From positions 124,001 to 188,000 of the forward strand of contig JBHIYN010000002.1 in NCBI GenBank assembly GCA_041984235.1: a stretch of 64,000 bases of DNA, in the 5' to 3' direction. The DNA is from JBHIYN01 sp041984235 (GTDB taxonomy: Bacteria > Pseudomonadota > Gammaproteobacteria > Ga0077536). Under the pieces are notes generated by a model that did not search any database, was not told the DNA's origin, and saw only the letters and a program-made list of their open reading frames with translations. A program made the translations under genes and the position numbers. Positions 32,754 through 41,579 of the stretch are shown one piece after another (position 1 is the stretch's first letter; each line of letters begins with the position of its first letter).

Positions 32754-33860
32754 ATGTCCACCGGACTGGTCTTTCACGAACTCTACCTGTGGCACAACAC
32801 CGGCAATCTCGCCGGGGTGATGCCCTACGGCAACCCGGTCGAGCCCTACACGCACGCCGAGCATCCCGACACCAAGCGCCGCATCCATAACCTGATGGCG
32901 GTCACCGGGCTGCTCGACCACCTGCAGTCGATCGCGCCCCGCGCGGCGACCGAGACGGAGCTGACGCGTGTCCACAGCGCGGCGCACGTCGCCCACGTGC
33001 GCGGGCTGAACGACGCACTGGGCGCCGACGCCGGGGTCTTCACGCCGATGGGCCGCGGCAGCTACGACATCGCGCTGTTGGCCGCCGGCGGCGTGATCGA
33101 GGCGGTCGACGCGGTGCTCGACCGCCGCGTCGACAATGCCTACGCGCTGGTGCGGCCACCCGGTCATCACGCCATGCCGGAGCTGGCGATGGGCTTCTGC
33201 CTGTTCGGCAATGCCGCCATCGCGGGCAAGCATGCGCTGGAGGTCCGCGGCCTGGAGCGCATCGCCTACGTCGACTTCGACGTTCACCACGGTAATGGCA
33301 CCCAGGCCGCGTTCTATGACGACCCGCGCGCCCTGACCATCTCGCTGCACCAGGACTGCTGCTTCCCGCAGGACTCCGGCCACCTGTCCGAGAACGGCGA
33401 GGGCGCCGGCGCGGGCCTCAACATCAACGTGCCGCTGCCGCCCGGGTCCGGCGTCGGCGCCTACGTCGACACCTTCGAACGGGTCGTGCTGCCGGCGCTG
33501 CAGCGCTTCCGGCCGCAGCTGATCATGGTGCCGGCCGGCTTCGATGCCGGCGCCTACGATCCGCTGGGCCGGCAGATGCTGACCAGCGAAGCCTATCGCA
33601 GCTTTACCCGCATGCTGCTCGCGGCCGCGGACGAGCTGTGCGACGGGCGCCTGGTGATGTGCCATGAAGGCGGTTACAGCGCGCCCACCGTACCGTTCTT
33701 CGCGCACGCGGTGATCGAGACCCTGGCCGGCGTCGACGTCGGCCTGGTCGATCCCTTCCAGAAGATCCTCGGCGGCATGGGCCAGCAGGAGCTGCAGCCA
33801 CACCAGGCCGCGCTCGTCGACGAGGCCGCGAAGCTGGTCGCGCGCATTCCCGCCCCCTGA
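32754..33860 (+). CDS. Class II histone deacetylase / acetylpolyamine amidohydrolase-family protein
   Basis: A 368-aa zinc hydrolase of the arginase/deacetylase fold. Key motifs are RPPGHHAMPELAMGFCLF (active-site His pair), YVDFDVHHGNGTQAAFYDD (zinc-binding Asp and His) and VPAGFDAGAYDPLGRQML (second zinc Asp). Bacterial members deacetylate acetylpolyamines or other acetylated amines, not histones. It overlaps no other gene; 14 bp separate it from the epoxide hydrolase-like gene, so both may share an mRNA. Confidence 0.9.
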   Translation: MSTGLVFHELYLWHNTGNLAGVMPYGNPVEPYTHAEHPDTKRRIHNLMAVTGLLDHLQSIAPRAATETELTRVHSAAHVAHVRGLNDALGADAGVFTPMGRGSYDIALLAAGGVIEAVDAVLDRRVDNAYALVRPPGHHAMPELAMGFCLFGNAAIAGKHALEVRGLERIAYVDFDVHHGNGTQAAFYDDPRALTISLHQDCCFPQDSGHLSENGEGAGAGLNINVPLPPGSGVGAYVDTFERVVLPALQRFRPQLIMVPAGFDAGAYDPLGRQMLTSEAYRSFTRMLLAAADELCDGRLVMCHEGGYSAPTVPFFAHAVIETLAGVDVGLVDPFQKILGGMGQQELQPHQAALVDEAAKLVARIPAP

Positions 33861-33874
33861 ACCCGGAGCCCGCC

Positions 33875-35017
33875 ATGAACGACACCGTGCAGCCCTTCAC
33901 CATCGCCGTCGCGGACACCGTGCTCGACGATCTGCGACGGCGGCTCGCCGCCACGCGCTGGCCCGAAGCCGCGACCGTCGACGACTGGAGCCAGGGGGTG
34001 CCGCTGCCCTGGCTGCAGGCGATGTGTCACTACTGGGCGGACGGTTACGACTGGCGCACGCGCGAGGCGGCACTCAACCGCTTTACCCATTTCAGCACCG
34101 GGCTCGACGGCCTCGACATTCACTTCATCCACCAGCGATCACCGCACGAGTCGGCGCGCCCGCTGCTGATCACCCACGGCTGGCCGGGCTCGGTGGTCGA
34201 GTTCCACAAGGTCATCGAACCGCTGACCGATCCGACTGCCCACGGCGGCGACGCCGCCGACGCTTTTCACGTGGTGTGCCCGTCATTGCCGGGCTTCGGC
34301 TTCTCCGGCAAGCCGGCACGACCAGGCTGGAGCGTGGAGCACATCGCGCGCTGCTGGGCGGCGCTGATGGCGCGCCTCGGCTACGAGCGATACCTCGCGC
34401 AGGGCGGCGACTGGGGCTCGGCGGTGACGCAGTCGCTGGGCCGCCAGGACAGTGAACACTGCGCCGGCATCCACGTCACGCTGGCGATGAGCACGCGCCC
34501 GGCGATCGAGGGCGAGCCGAGCGCCGCCGAGCGGCGCGCGCTCGACGGTCTCGAGTACTACCGCGCCTGGGACGCCGGTTATTCGAAGCAGCAGTCGACC
34601 CGGCCGCAGACCGTGGGCTATGCGCTGACCGACTCCCCGGCCGGCCAGGCCGCGTGGATCCTGGAGAAGTTCTGGGCCTGGACCGACTGCGACGGCGATC
34701 CGCTGAACGTGCTCTCGCGCGACGAGCTGCTCGACAACCTCATGCTGTACTGGACCACGGCGTCGGCGGCCTCCTCGGCACGCCTGTACTGGGAGAGCTT
34801 CGGCCAGGTCGCGCGCGGTGCGATCACGGTGCCGACCGGGGTCGCGGTCTACCCGAAGGAGATTGTGCCGCCGGTGCGCAAGTGGATGGAAGCCGGCGAC
34901 TACCCCAACATCGTGCACTTTGCCGAGATGCCGCGCGGCGGCCACTTCGCCGCCTTCGAGCAGCCGCAGCTGTTCGTGGACGACGTGCGCGCCTGGGCCC
35001 GCGCCGTGCCGCGCTGA
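33875..35017 (+). CDS. Epoxide hydrolase (EHN-type alpha/beta hydrolase)
   Basis: A 380-aa protein with the N-terminal EHN domain (residues about 8-110: VLDDLRRRLAATRWPEA, LQAMCHYWADGYDWRTREA) followed by an alpha/beta-hydrolase fold. The oxyanion loop is ITHGWPGSVVEF; the nucleophile Asp is in QGGDWGSAVTQSLG (near residue 177), and the catalytic His is in EMPRGGHFAAFEQP. Microsomal-type epoxide hydrolases open epoxides of xenobiotics, terpenes or lipids. Ribosome site GGAG. Co-directional with the deacetylase-like gene. Confidence 0.9.
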   Translation: MNDTVQPFTIAVADTVLDDLRRRLAATRWPEAATVDDWSQGVPLPWLQAMCHYWADGYDWRTREAALNRFTHFSTGLDGLDIHFIHQRSPHESARPLLITHGWPGSVVEFHKVIEPLTDPTAHGGDAADAFHVVCPSLPGFGFSGKPARPGWSVEHIARCWAALMARLGYERYLAQGGDWGSAVTQSLGRQDSEHCAGIHVTLAMSTRPAIEGEPSAAERRALDGLEYYRAWDAGYSKQQSTRPQTVGYALTDSPAGQAAWILEKFWAWTDCDGDPLNVLSRDELLDNLMLYWTTASAASSARLYWESFGQVARGAITVPTGVAVYPKEIVPPVRKWMEAGDYPNIVHFAEMPRGGHFAAFEQPQLFVDDVRAWARAVPR

Positions 35018-35041
35018 GGGGTGGTACCGGCGGGCACGAGA

Positions 35042-35761
35042 TCAGATCGCCTGCGCACTGGGCAGCACCATCAGGCGCGGAATACAGACGTGCGCAGGAC
35101 TCTCGAGTACGAAAGCAATCGTACGTGCCACGTCTTCGGGGTCGAGTGGCCGTGAGATCGAGGTAATTGGCTCAGCGAAAATTCCGGTCTGCGTCATGCC
35201 GGGTTCGATGCAGCACACCCGCACCCCACTACCGGCGCACTCCATGCGCAGGCTCTCGCTCAAAGCCTCCAATGCATGCTTGGTGCCCGCGTACCAGCCG
35301 ATGCCGGCACGGGCGACCTTCGTACCCGAAATACTCGACAGGTTCACGAGATCGCCACTGCCCTGCGCCTTGAAAGCGCGTATCGCCTCGAAAGCAACAC
35401 GGTACGCGGCCTCGACATTGGTGCGTGCAAGCATGGAGACACGCTCCGCGTCGAGCTTCTCGACCGCGCCCGCGGCAAAGGCGGCGGCATTGTTGACCAC
35501 GACGTCGACGCGGCCGAAGTGCTGGCGGGCTGCGTCCAGCAGCTTCGCGGGCATCGCGGGATCGTTGATGTCTCCCGCGAGGGATGCGCTGCGTGCGGCA
35601 CCAAGCTGGTCGACCAGAGCGTCCAGGCGCACTTCGCGCCGGGCGTTGACCAGCACGCTCATCCCCTGCCCGTGCAGGTAACGCGCGGTCGCGGCACCGA
35701 TACCGCTGCTGGCGCCGGTGATGATGGCGACGCGGCCGTCGAGGGCGCTCGTCCGGCTCAT
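35042..35761 (-). CDS. Short-chain dehydrogenase/reductase (SDR)
   Basis: A 239-aa classical SDR: VAIITGASSGIGAAT (nucleotide binding), VDVVVNNAAAFAAG, catalytic Ser in LVNLSSISGTK and the YxxxK pair in GWYAGTKHALEALSES. CCIEPGMTQTG follows as in NADP(H)-dependent members of the YdfG/3-hydroxy acid type. It is divergent from the LysR regulator, which probably controls it. A hairpin lies in the leader. Confidence 0.9.
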   Translation of the reverse strand: MSRTSALDGRVAIITGASSGIGAATARYLHGQGMSVLVNARREVRLDALVDQLGAARSASLAGDINDPAMPAKLLDAARQHFGRVDVVVNNAAAFAAGAVEKLDAERVSMLARTNVEAAYRVAFEAIRAFKAQGSGDLVNLSSISGTKVARAGIGWYAGTKHALEALSESLRMECAGSGVRVCCIEPGMTQTGIFAEPITSISRPLDPEDVARTIAFVLESPAHVCIPRLMVLPSAQAI

Positions 35762-35821
35762 GCCGGCGACCACGAAGCAGGTTGCAACCGATGCAGGGGA
35801 CGATGCGAAGCGGACATGAGA

Positions 35822-35847
35822 GCGACTCCGTGGTGAAGCGGAGTCGC
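35822..35847. promoter_or_regulatory. Hairpin in the leader of the SDR gene
   Basis: GCGACTCCG and CGGAGTCGC (nine pairs, eight-base loop) lie about 60 bp upstream of the SDR start. On the plus strand it is followed by TTATTTCC. It may be a leader structure or an attenuator-like element; I see no open reading frame linked to it. Confidence 0.3.
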
Positions 35848-35890
35848 AGCTTATTTCCTGCTGATAGAAGCTTAAACTCTCACATTTGAA

Positions 35891-35921
35891 TTTCATTAAT
35901 GCGTAAAATGCATTAATGAAA
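35891..35921. promoter_or_regulatory. Long palindrome overlapping the LysR start codon
   Basis: TTTCATTAATGC (35891-35902) and GCATTAATGAAA (35910-35921) are perfect 12-base inverted repeats around a seven-base centre. The ATG of the LysR gene (35916) lies inside the right arm, so the bound regulator would block its own transcription or translation start. AT-rich, unlike the surrounding DNA. It also lies at a position suited to activation of the divergent SDR gene. Confidence 0.6.
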
Positions 35922-36818
35922 ATCGAGACCCTGCACCTGTTCGCAATCGTCATGCGCACCGGCGGCTTCACCGCAGCGGCGCGTCGGGCCAACACGGATC
36001 CGTCCGCGGTATCGCGCGCTGTCGCCGCGCTCGAACGCGAGATCGGCGTGCGCCTGTTTGATCGCAGCACCCGGAAGTTCCGCCCGACCGAGGCCGGGCG
36101 TGCTTACTGCGCGGCGCTCGAACCGCTGCTCGAGGAGCTCGATCGCGCCGCCGCGCACGCCCGCGATCTCGCTTCACGTCCGGTCGGACACCTGCGTATC
36201 GGCGCCTCGGTGGCGTTCGGCTGCGACGTGCTGGCGCCGCGGCTCGCGGCCTTCCGCGCCGCCTGCCCCGAGGTCACGGTCGAGCTCGTGCTCGACGACC
36301 AGGCCGTTGATCTGGGCATCGAACGCATCGACGTCGCTATCCGCCTCGGGCCTTCCCCCGGGGATGATTACGAGCGCGAGTACCTGATGCCGGTAAAGCA
36401 CCGCGTCTGCGCGAGCCCCGGCTGGCTCGCGCGCACTGCCCGGCCGACCGCGCCCGCCGAACTCGCCGCCCATGCCTGCGTGCTGTTTCCGCTCGGCGGC
36501 TTCGCCGAGCGCTGGCGTTTTCGCCGCGATGCCGACAGCGAGGTCATCGAAGTGCCGGTGCACGGCGCCCTGACCATCTCCAGCGCGCTGGCGCTGAAAC
36601 GCTGCGTCCTCGACGGTCTCGGTCCCGGTCTGCTGGCCGACTGGATGATTGCCGATGAGCTGGCGAGCGGGGCGCTGATCGATCTGATGCCCGAATTCGA
36701 GGTCACCGCCACACGATTCGACACCGCCGCCTGGCTGGTCTATCCGTCCACGTCCTACGTGCCTCTCAAGGTGCAGGCCTTCGTCGCCTTCCTGCGCGCC
36801 CAGCTCGGCACGGCCTGA
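35916..36818 (+). CDS. LysR-family transcriptional regulator
   Basis: A 300-aa LysR protein: helix-turn-helix at residues about 17-40 (FTAAARRANTDPSAVSRAV), RLFDRSTRKFRPTEAG, and a periplasmic-binding-like effector domain (HLRIGASVAFGCDVLAPRL). The LysR type with S-A-V-S-R and full effector domain usually activates one divergent gene, here the SDR. No ribosome site is visible before the ATG, which lies within the palindrome, consistent with a leaderless or tightly regulated message. Confidence 0.93.
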   Translation: MKIETLHLFAIVMRTGGFTAAARRANTDPSAVSRAVAALEREIGVRLFDRSTRKFRPTEAGRAYCAALEPLLEELDRAAAHARDLASRPVGHLRIGASVAFGCDVLAPRLAAFRAACPEVTVELVLDDQAVDLGIERIDVAIRLGPSPGDDYEREYLMPVKHRVCASPGWLARTARPTAPAELAAHACVLFPLGGFAERWRFRRDADSEVIEVPVHGALTISSALALKRCVLDGLGPGLLADWMIADELASGALIDLMPEFEVTATRFDTAAWLVYPSTSYVPLKVQAFVAFLRAQLGTA

Positions 36819-36827
36819 GCGCGGTGC

Positions 36828-37460
36828 TCAGCCGCCCGGGCGCTTGCGCAACACCTTCTCGCCCTGGCCCCAGCCATGGTGATTCTCGCTCCAGGCCAGC
36901 TCTTCCGGTGTCGAGGAGCGGCCGAGAATCGGGTTGCGATGCGGGAAGCGGCCGAAACGACGGATGACCTCGCGGTGCGCTTCACCGGCTTCCACGCAGG
37001 CCTGCATCAGCTCACGGAAATCGGGCGGCGCTTCGTCGAGCAGGCGCCGGTAACCGGCGACACAGAAATCCTGCGCGGCGAGATCCTCGGCGTGCTCGAA
37101 CGGCATGTACAGGAACACGCGTTCGATCAGGCTGAGCGCCGTATCCAGGCCGCGCGCGAAGGCCGACTCGCTGGCCACACGCGCAAGGTCGTCGGTCGCG
37201 AACGCCCGCGGCGAGCCGCGGTGGATGTTGCGCGGCATCTGGTCCAGCACCACCACGCGCATGAGGATGCCGAGCGCGCTCTCGTTCCAGTGCGCCAGAC
37301 CGCCGGCGGCGGCCTGCTCCAGCACGCCGGAGAAGCGCCGCCGCACCTCGTCGTCGAAATCGAAATCGGTTTTGAACCAGACATCGAGGCGTGCACGTAC
37401 GAAGGCGGCGTCGTCGAGCGGTCCGCCGAACCAGAAATCGTGTACCGTTTGCGCGTCCAT
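36828..37460 (-). CDS. DUF924 family protein
   Basis: A 210-aa all-alpha TPR-like protein. DFWFGGPLDDAAFVRARLDVWFK at the N terminus (diagnostic part DFWFGG), VVLDQMPRNIHRGSPRAFATD and FLYMPFEHAEDLAAQ are characteristic DUF924 motifs, and RFPHRNPILGR sits near the C terminus. Function unknown. ATG 37460 is preferred (GGTGAG seven bases upstream); a GTG at 37472 overlaps the stop of the DUF427 gene. Both genes form a small minus-strand operon. Confidence 0.85.
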   Translation of the reverse strand: MDAQTVHDFWFGGPLDDAAFVRARLDVWFKTDFDFDDEVRRRFSGVLEQAAAGGLAHWNESALGILMRVVVLDQMPRNIHRGSPRAFATDDLARVASESAFARGLDTALSLIERVFLYMPFEHAEDLAAQDFCVAGYRRLLDEAPPDFRELMQACVEAGEAHREVIRRFGRFPHRNPILGRSSTPEELAWSENHHGWGQGEKVLRKRPGG

Positions 37461-37468
37461 TGCCGTAC

Positions 37469-37975
37469 TCACCAGCCGGCAGTGCCGGGCTCGCCCTTGA
37501 ACGGACCGACGATGTCGTCGGTGATCCAGCCACCGTAGAAACCGCCGGCCTGTGGCCGCACCGGCTCGCCGTCGAGCAGACAGGTCACGCGGCCGGGATA
37601 GAAGGCGAGGTGACCGCGCAGCATGGCGTACTCGGGCGATGGCCGCGGATAGTGCCAGGCCACCGCCTCGCCGCCGCCGGCGAGGGCGAAATAACGCGCT
37701 TCACCCTTCCATTCACAGAAAGACGAACCCGCGCAGGCTTCCAGGCGTTCGAGCGCGACATCCTCCGCAGGCAGGTAGACGGTTGGCGGCGCCGCCGTTT
37801 CCAGCACGCGCAGGGCGCGGCTCGAGAGCGCGAGCGGTTCGTCCCCGTCGCGGACCTCGACCGTTCGCGCGCAGCCTTCCACGCGCGGCGGGCGCGGATA
37901 ATCCCACACCGACTCCTGGCCGGGACCTGGCGGATCGGCGAACGGTGGGCGTGACTGGCCGGTGTAGTGCCACAT
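37469..37975 (-). CDS. DUF427 family protein
   Basis: A 168-aa protein with the DUF427 signature: GPGQESVWDYPRPP near the N terminus, then VYLPAEDVALERL, SFCEWKGEARYFAL and VAWHYPRPSPEYAML. The family forms a small beta-barrel (MJ0327-like/SRPBCC-independent) and its function is unknown; genes are common in actinobacteria and proteobacteria. ATG 37975 begins the family-typical start (MWHYTGQSRPPFADP). It lies upstream of, and probably in one mRNA with, the DUF924 gene. Confidence 0.85.
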   Translation of the reverse strand: MWHYTGQSRPPFADPPGPGQESVWDYPRPPRVEGCARTVEVRDGDEPLALSSRALRVLETAAPPTVYLPAEDVALERLEACAGSSFCEWKGEARYFALAGGGEAVAWHYPRPSPEYAMLRGHLAFYPGRVTCLLDGEPVRPQAGGFYGGWITDDIVGPFKGEPGTAGW

Positions 37976-38095
37976 GGGGTGCGGTGCTCGCTGGGTGCGC
38001 ACCCATTCTAGAGCCTCCCGGGCCCGCGTTCCCCGCGCGTCCTGGCGTCAGCGGGCACGGCTATACTCGCAGGCGTTACCAGGGGGGGATCCACG

Positions 38096-39157
38096 ATGAA
38101 GAAGATCAAGCGCCGCAAGGTCCAGAAGTACGCCTTCGACAATCGCGACCGGCCGTGCCTGCGGGTCAGGCCCGGTGAGGCTTTCCAGGTCGAGACCGAC
38201 GACGCCCTGTCGGGCATGATCGCCGACGACAGCGACCACCCGAAGGTCATGGGCTTCGAGGGACGCCACTTCGCCGACCTGGCAAAGCATACGCCGGGGC
38301 TGTTCAACCCGGTGGTCGGCCCGATCTACGTCGAAGGCTGCAAAGCCGGCGACGTACTGGCCGTGCACATCGACTGGATCGATCCCTGGCGCTACGGCTT
38401 CTCCGGCATCCTGCCGCGCATGGGACCGCTGGGCGACTCCCTGCGCTACGCCGACTGCGCCGACGGTCATGTACAGGTCATCGAGCACCTGCCGGGGCCG
38501 AGCGGGCACACCCGCGACGGCTACGGCAAGTACTCCGACAACCTGACCTGGGAGCTGGAGCCGTTCATCGGCACGCTGGCCACCGCGCCCGAGCGCGAGG
38601 TGTTCACCTCGGTGCTGGGCCAGGGCCCGTTCGGCGGCAACATCGACTGCCGCGACATCCGCGCCGGGCACACCATCTACCTCAACAGCTACAACGACGG
38701 CGGCCTGCTCTACATCGGCGACGTGCACGGCGGCCAGGGCGATACCGAGTTCACCGGCATCGCCGACGAGACCCGCGCCACGGTGCAGCTCTCGTGCACG
38801 GTGGTGAAGAGAAAGCGACTGCCGTGCGTGCGCATCGAGAAGCCGGACTCGCTGGTCGCCATCGGCATCAACCGGCCGTTCGAGCACGCCATCTACGATG
38901 CCACCGACAACCTCATGCAATGGCTGGAGGAGGACTACGGCGTCTCGCACAAGGACCTCTACATCCGCATGTCCTGCGACCCGGCCTTCCGTATCCGCAC
39001 CTACCAGATGGTACGCCTGTCGACGCTGGAGCACGTTGCCGGCGCCGAGTACCCCAGGGAACGCCTGGTCGACGCGTTCGCGCCGCCGCGGCGCGCCGCG
39101 GCAAAGAAGAAGACCCGCAGGAAGGCGTCGAAAAAAGCGCCGGCACGGCGGCGCTAG
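38096..39157 (+). CDS. Acetamidase/formamidase (FmdA/AmdA) family protein with basic C-terminal tail
   Basis: A 353-aa protein matching the FmdA/AmdA family: AGDVLAVHIDWIDP, GPFGGNIDCRDIRAGHTIYL and YIGDVHGGQGDTEF are the core motifs with the metal-binding Asp/His residues; HGGQGDTE is diagnostic. These enzymes release ammonia and formate or acetate from short amides. In this window it could process amide-type compounds together with the dimethylformamidase, though the two are 24 kb apart. The last 25 residues are a Lys/Arg/Ala repeat (AAAKKKTRRKASKKAP), unusual for the family. A TATACT box lies at 38062-38067. Its stop overlaps, in CTAG, that of the convergent cyclase. Confidence 0.85.
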   Translation: MKKIKRRKVQKYAFDNRDRPCLRVRPGEAFQVETDDALSGMIADDSDHPKVMGFEGRHFADLAKHTPGLFNPVVGPIYVEGCKAGDVLAVHIDWIDPWRYGFSGILPRMGPLGDSLRYADCADGHVQVIEHLPGPSGHTRDGYGKYSDNLTWELEPFIGTLATAPEREVFTSVLGQGPFGGNIDCRDIRAGHTIYLNSYNDGGLLYIGDVHGGQGDTEFTGIADETRATVQLSCTVVKRKRLPCVRIEKPDSLVAIGINRPFEHAIYDATDNLMQWLEEDYGVSHKDLYIRMSCDPAFRIRTYQMVRLSTLEHVAGAEYPRERLVDAFAPPRRAAAKKKTRRKASKKAPARRR

Positions 39158-40455
39158 GCCGGGCCGGCCAGCACGGAAAAGGCCGCGACCGGCGCGGCGA
39201 AGCCTTTCAGGGTGAGCGCGTCACGCGCGCTGGCGGCGGCGCGCGCCGCCTCGTCGAGTGCGGCTACGGTGTCGCCGGCAACCAGGATCTCGCCCGCCGC
39301 CGCCTGCTCGCAAAGACGTGCGGCGAGGTTGACCGCCGAGCCCACCGCGGCATACTCGAGCGGCCCCTCCCCGCCGACGATGCCGAGCGTGACCGGGCCG
39401 CTGGCGACCCCGATCCCGCAACCCAGTGGGAGGTCCGCAATGACCGGTGCAACCGCCACCATCACGCCGCGCGCCAGCGCCACCGCGCGCGCCGCGTGAT
39501 CGGCCGTCGCGACCGGCGCACCGACCAGCACCAGCACGCCGTCGCCGGCATAGTCCTTGATGGTGCCTTCGTGCTCGAGCGCCACCGCGCCGACGGCATC
39601 GTAGTAGCGGCGCAGCAGGGCGATGACGTCGTCGGAGCCGTGGGTCGCGGCATACGCGGTGAAGCCGCGCAGGTCGACGCATACCACCGAGACTTCGCGG
39701 CGTTCCTCACGCATCGCCGCGTGCAACCCCTCGCGATTGACCAGCGCGGCGACCTGCGGCGACAGGAAACGGCTCATGAACTGGCCCTGGCGCCCGCGCA
39801 GCTCGGCATGACGCAACGCACCGGCCAGGATGATCGCGACGCCGATGACCGTCACCGTCGGCGCCAACGCAGGCGGCAGCACGATGCTCGCCGCGATCAC
39901 CGGGATGCCGACCAGGAAAGCGACCAGGCGCACGCGCTCGGCCGGTGCCGGCCGGCGGTTCAGGCACAGCACCACCGATAGCATCCACAGCAGCAGCGCA
40001 ATGGAGATCGGAGCGACGAACAGCGCCATGACCTCGGTGGTCCACAGCGCCGGCCCGGCCAGCCCGCCGAAGAAGTCGCGTATACGCAATACCGGGCACA
40101 GCATGCCGTTGATGCCATAGAGCACGGCCAGCCCCTGCGCCACGCGCAGCACGCCATCGCCGAAGCGGGTGCGTAGCTGCCCGGCGGGAATGGTGCGGCG
40201 TACGCGCTGCACCCATTCGAACACGGCGCAGAACGCGAGCACCTCCGGTATCACCAGTGCTCGGGCCCACCACGGCAACGGCCCGCGTTCCAGCAACGCG
40301 ATGAGGGTGTCGTTGGCGAGCGTCGCGAGTCCGCCCATGGCCATCGCGAGGACCAGTGACCGACTCGTCGCCGAGCGGGGATCGGCACGGTAGAAAGCCC
40401 ACGCGACGCCGAGCATCATTACCCCGGCCAGTGCGCGGGTACCGGGGTCAGTCAT
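39154..40455 (-). CDS. Membrane-bound class III adenylate/guanylate cyclase
   Basis: A 433-aa protein with about six N-terminal hydrophobic helices (residues 10-215, e.g. ALAGVMMLGVAWAFY, VMALFVAPISIALLLWMLSVVLCL) and a C-terminal class III cyclase domain (about 250-430). Metal-binding positions look intact: VSVVCVDLRGFTAYA and IKDYAGDGVLVLVGAP; GIGVASGPVTLGIVG and YAAVGSAVNLAARLCEQA complete the fold. It is a second potential cAMP source in the window. The start overlaps the stop of the CNNM-like gene by eight bases, indicating coupling. Confidence 0.9.
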   Translation of the reverse strand: MTDPGTRALAGVMMLGVAWAFYRADPRSATSRSLVLAMAMGGLATLANDTLIALLERGPLPWWARALVIPEVLAFCAVFEWVQRVRRTIPAGQLRTRFGDGVLRVAQGLAVLYGINGMLCPVLRIRDFFGGLAGPALWTTEVMALFVAPISIALLLWMLSVVLCLNRRPAPAERVRLVAFLVGIPVIAASIVLPPALAPTVTVIGVAIILAGALRHAELRGRQGQFMSRFLSPQVAALVNREGLHAAMREERREVSVVCVDLRGFTAYAATHGSDDVIALLRRYYDAVGAVALEHEGTIKDYAGDGVLVLVGAPVATADHAARAVALARGVMVAVAPVIADLPLGCGIGVASGPVTLGIVGGEGPLEYAAVGSAVNLAARLCEQAAAGEILVAGDTVAALDEAARAAASARDALTLKGFAAPVAAFSVLAGPA

Positions 40456-41554
40456 CGGGTGCGGCACCGGTCTTGCCGGCCGGGGTGACCTGGTCGTCGA
40501 GCAGTCCGAGGCGGCGCGCGCGTTGCTGCCAGCTCTGGCGCGCCAGCGCCTGCATGTCGACGGTGGCGTCGAGCTCGTCGACAATCTCGAGACCCAGCAG
40601 GGTCTCGACGATGTCCTCCATGGTCACGATACCGGCCATGCCGCCGAAACCGTCCACCACCAACGCGATGGACTCGCGCCGCTCGAGGAAACGCCCGAAC
40701 AGGTCGGAGAGCGGAAGGATCTCGTCGATGACCAGGATCTCGCGCCGGATGACGCGCACCGGATCGGCACCGCGGCCGGCGATCAGACGGGCCATCATCT
40801 CGTCCTTGCGCACGTAACCGGTGATCTGGTCCTTGGAGTCGGCCTCGTAGACCGGGATGCGGGTGAAACGAATATCGCGGTTAGCGTCGAGAAAATCCTT
40901 GATCGGGCAGGCCTCGGAGGCGGTCTTGACCACCGTGCGCGGGGTCATGATGTCGGCCGCACGCACGCTGCTGAAGCGCAGCAGGTTGGCGATGATCTGC
41001 GATTCGAGTTGTTCGAACACCCCGTGCTGCGCACCGATCTCCGCCAGCGCGAGGAAGTCGTTGCGCGAGAAGATACTCTTGGACTTGTCTTTCTTGAGCG
41101 CCCGCGTAATGAACTGCGCGAACCACACCAGCGGCGCCAGCAGGGCGATGGTCAGGCGCAGCGAGGCGACCGTGAACGGCACCAGCTCGCGCCAGTAGTT
41201 GGCGCCCAGCGTCTTGGGGATGAGCTCCGAGAGCACGAGTATGGCCAGCGTCATGACCACCGGCACCGCCACGCCGGTGACCAGCGGATGGCTCTGCGCC
41301 CAGATCACGGTGGCCTGGTTGCCGACGCCGACGGCGCCCACCGTGTGCGCGATGGTGTTCAGGCTCAGGATCGCGGCCAGCGGGCGATCGACGTTGTCCT
41401 TGAAATCGCGCAGATGATGGCCGATGCGGGAGCCCTCGCGCTGCTTGATCTGGGCATAGGACGGCGTGATGCTGAGCAGCACCGCCTCCCACAGCGAACA
41501 CAGGAAAGAGACGGTGAGCGCGAGCAGAAAGAACGTCAGCAACAGGGCATACAT
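40448..41554 (-). CDS. CNNM/CorC-type protein (DUF21 transmembrane plus CBS pair)
   Basis: A 368-aa inner-membrane protein: DUF21 domain with about four helices (residues 1-190: FLLALTVSFLCSLWEAVLLS, ILSLNTIAHTVGAVGVGNQAT, LILSELIPKTLGANYWREL quoted in part) followed by a CBS pair (about 215-340: DIMTPRTVVKTAS, RIPVYEADSKDQITGYV, VVDGFGGMAGIVTMEDIVE). Such proteins export or sense magnesium/cobalt. The C-terminal CorC/HlyC transporter domain of larger homologues is missing, as in YfjD-short relatives. It is divergent from the MOSC gene. Confidence 0.9.
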   Translation of the reverse strand: MYALLLTFFLLALTVSFLCSLWEAVLLSITPSYAQIKQREGSRIGHHLRDFKDNVDRPLAAILSLNTIAHTVGAVGVGNQATVIWAQSHPLVTGVAVPVVMTLAILVLSELIPKTLGANYWRELVPFTVASLRLTIALLAPLVWFAQFITRALKKDKSKSIFSRNDFLALAEIGAQHGVFEQLESQIIANLLRFSSVRAADIMTPRTVVKTASEACPIKDFLDANRDIRFTRIPVYEADSKDQITGYVRKDEMMARLIAGRGADPVRVIRREILVIDEILPLSDLFGRFLERRESIALVVDGFGGMAGIVTMEDIVETLLGLEIVDELDATVDMQALARQSWQQRARRLGLLDDQVTPAGKTGAAPDD

Positions 41555-41579
41555 GGCGGGACTTCGCGGATGAGACGGA

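Noticed and set aside
38913..39146. Antisense frame over the basic tail of the amidase
   Set aside because: Compositional artefact from GC-rich Lys/Arg/Ala codons.
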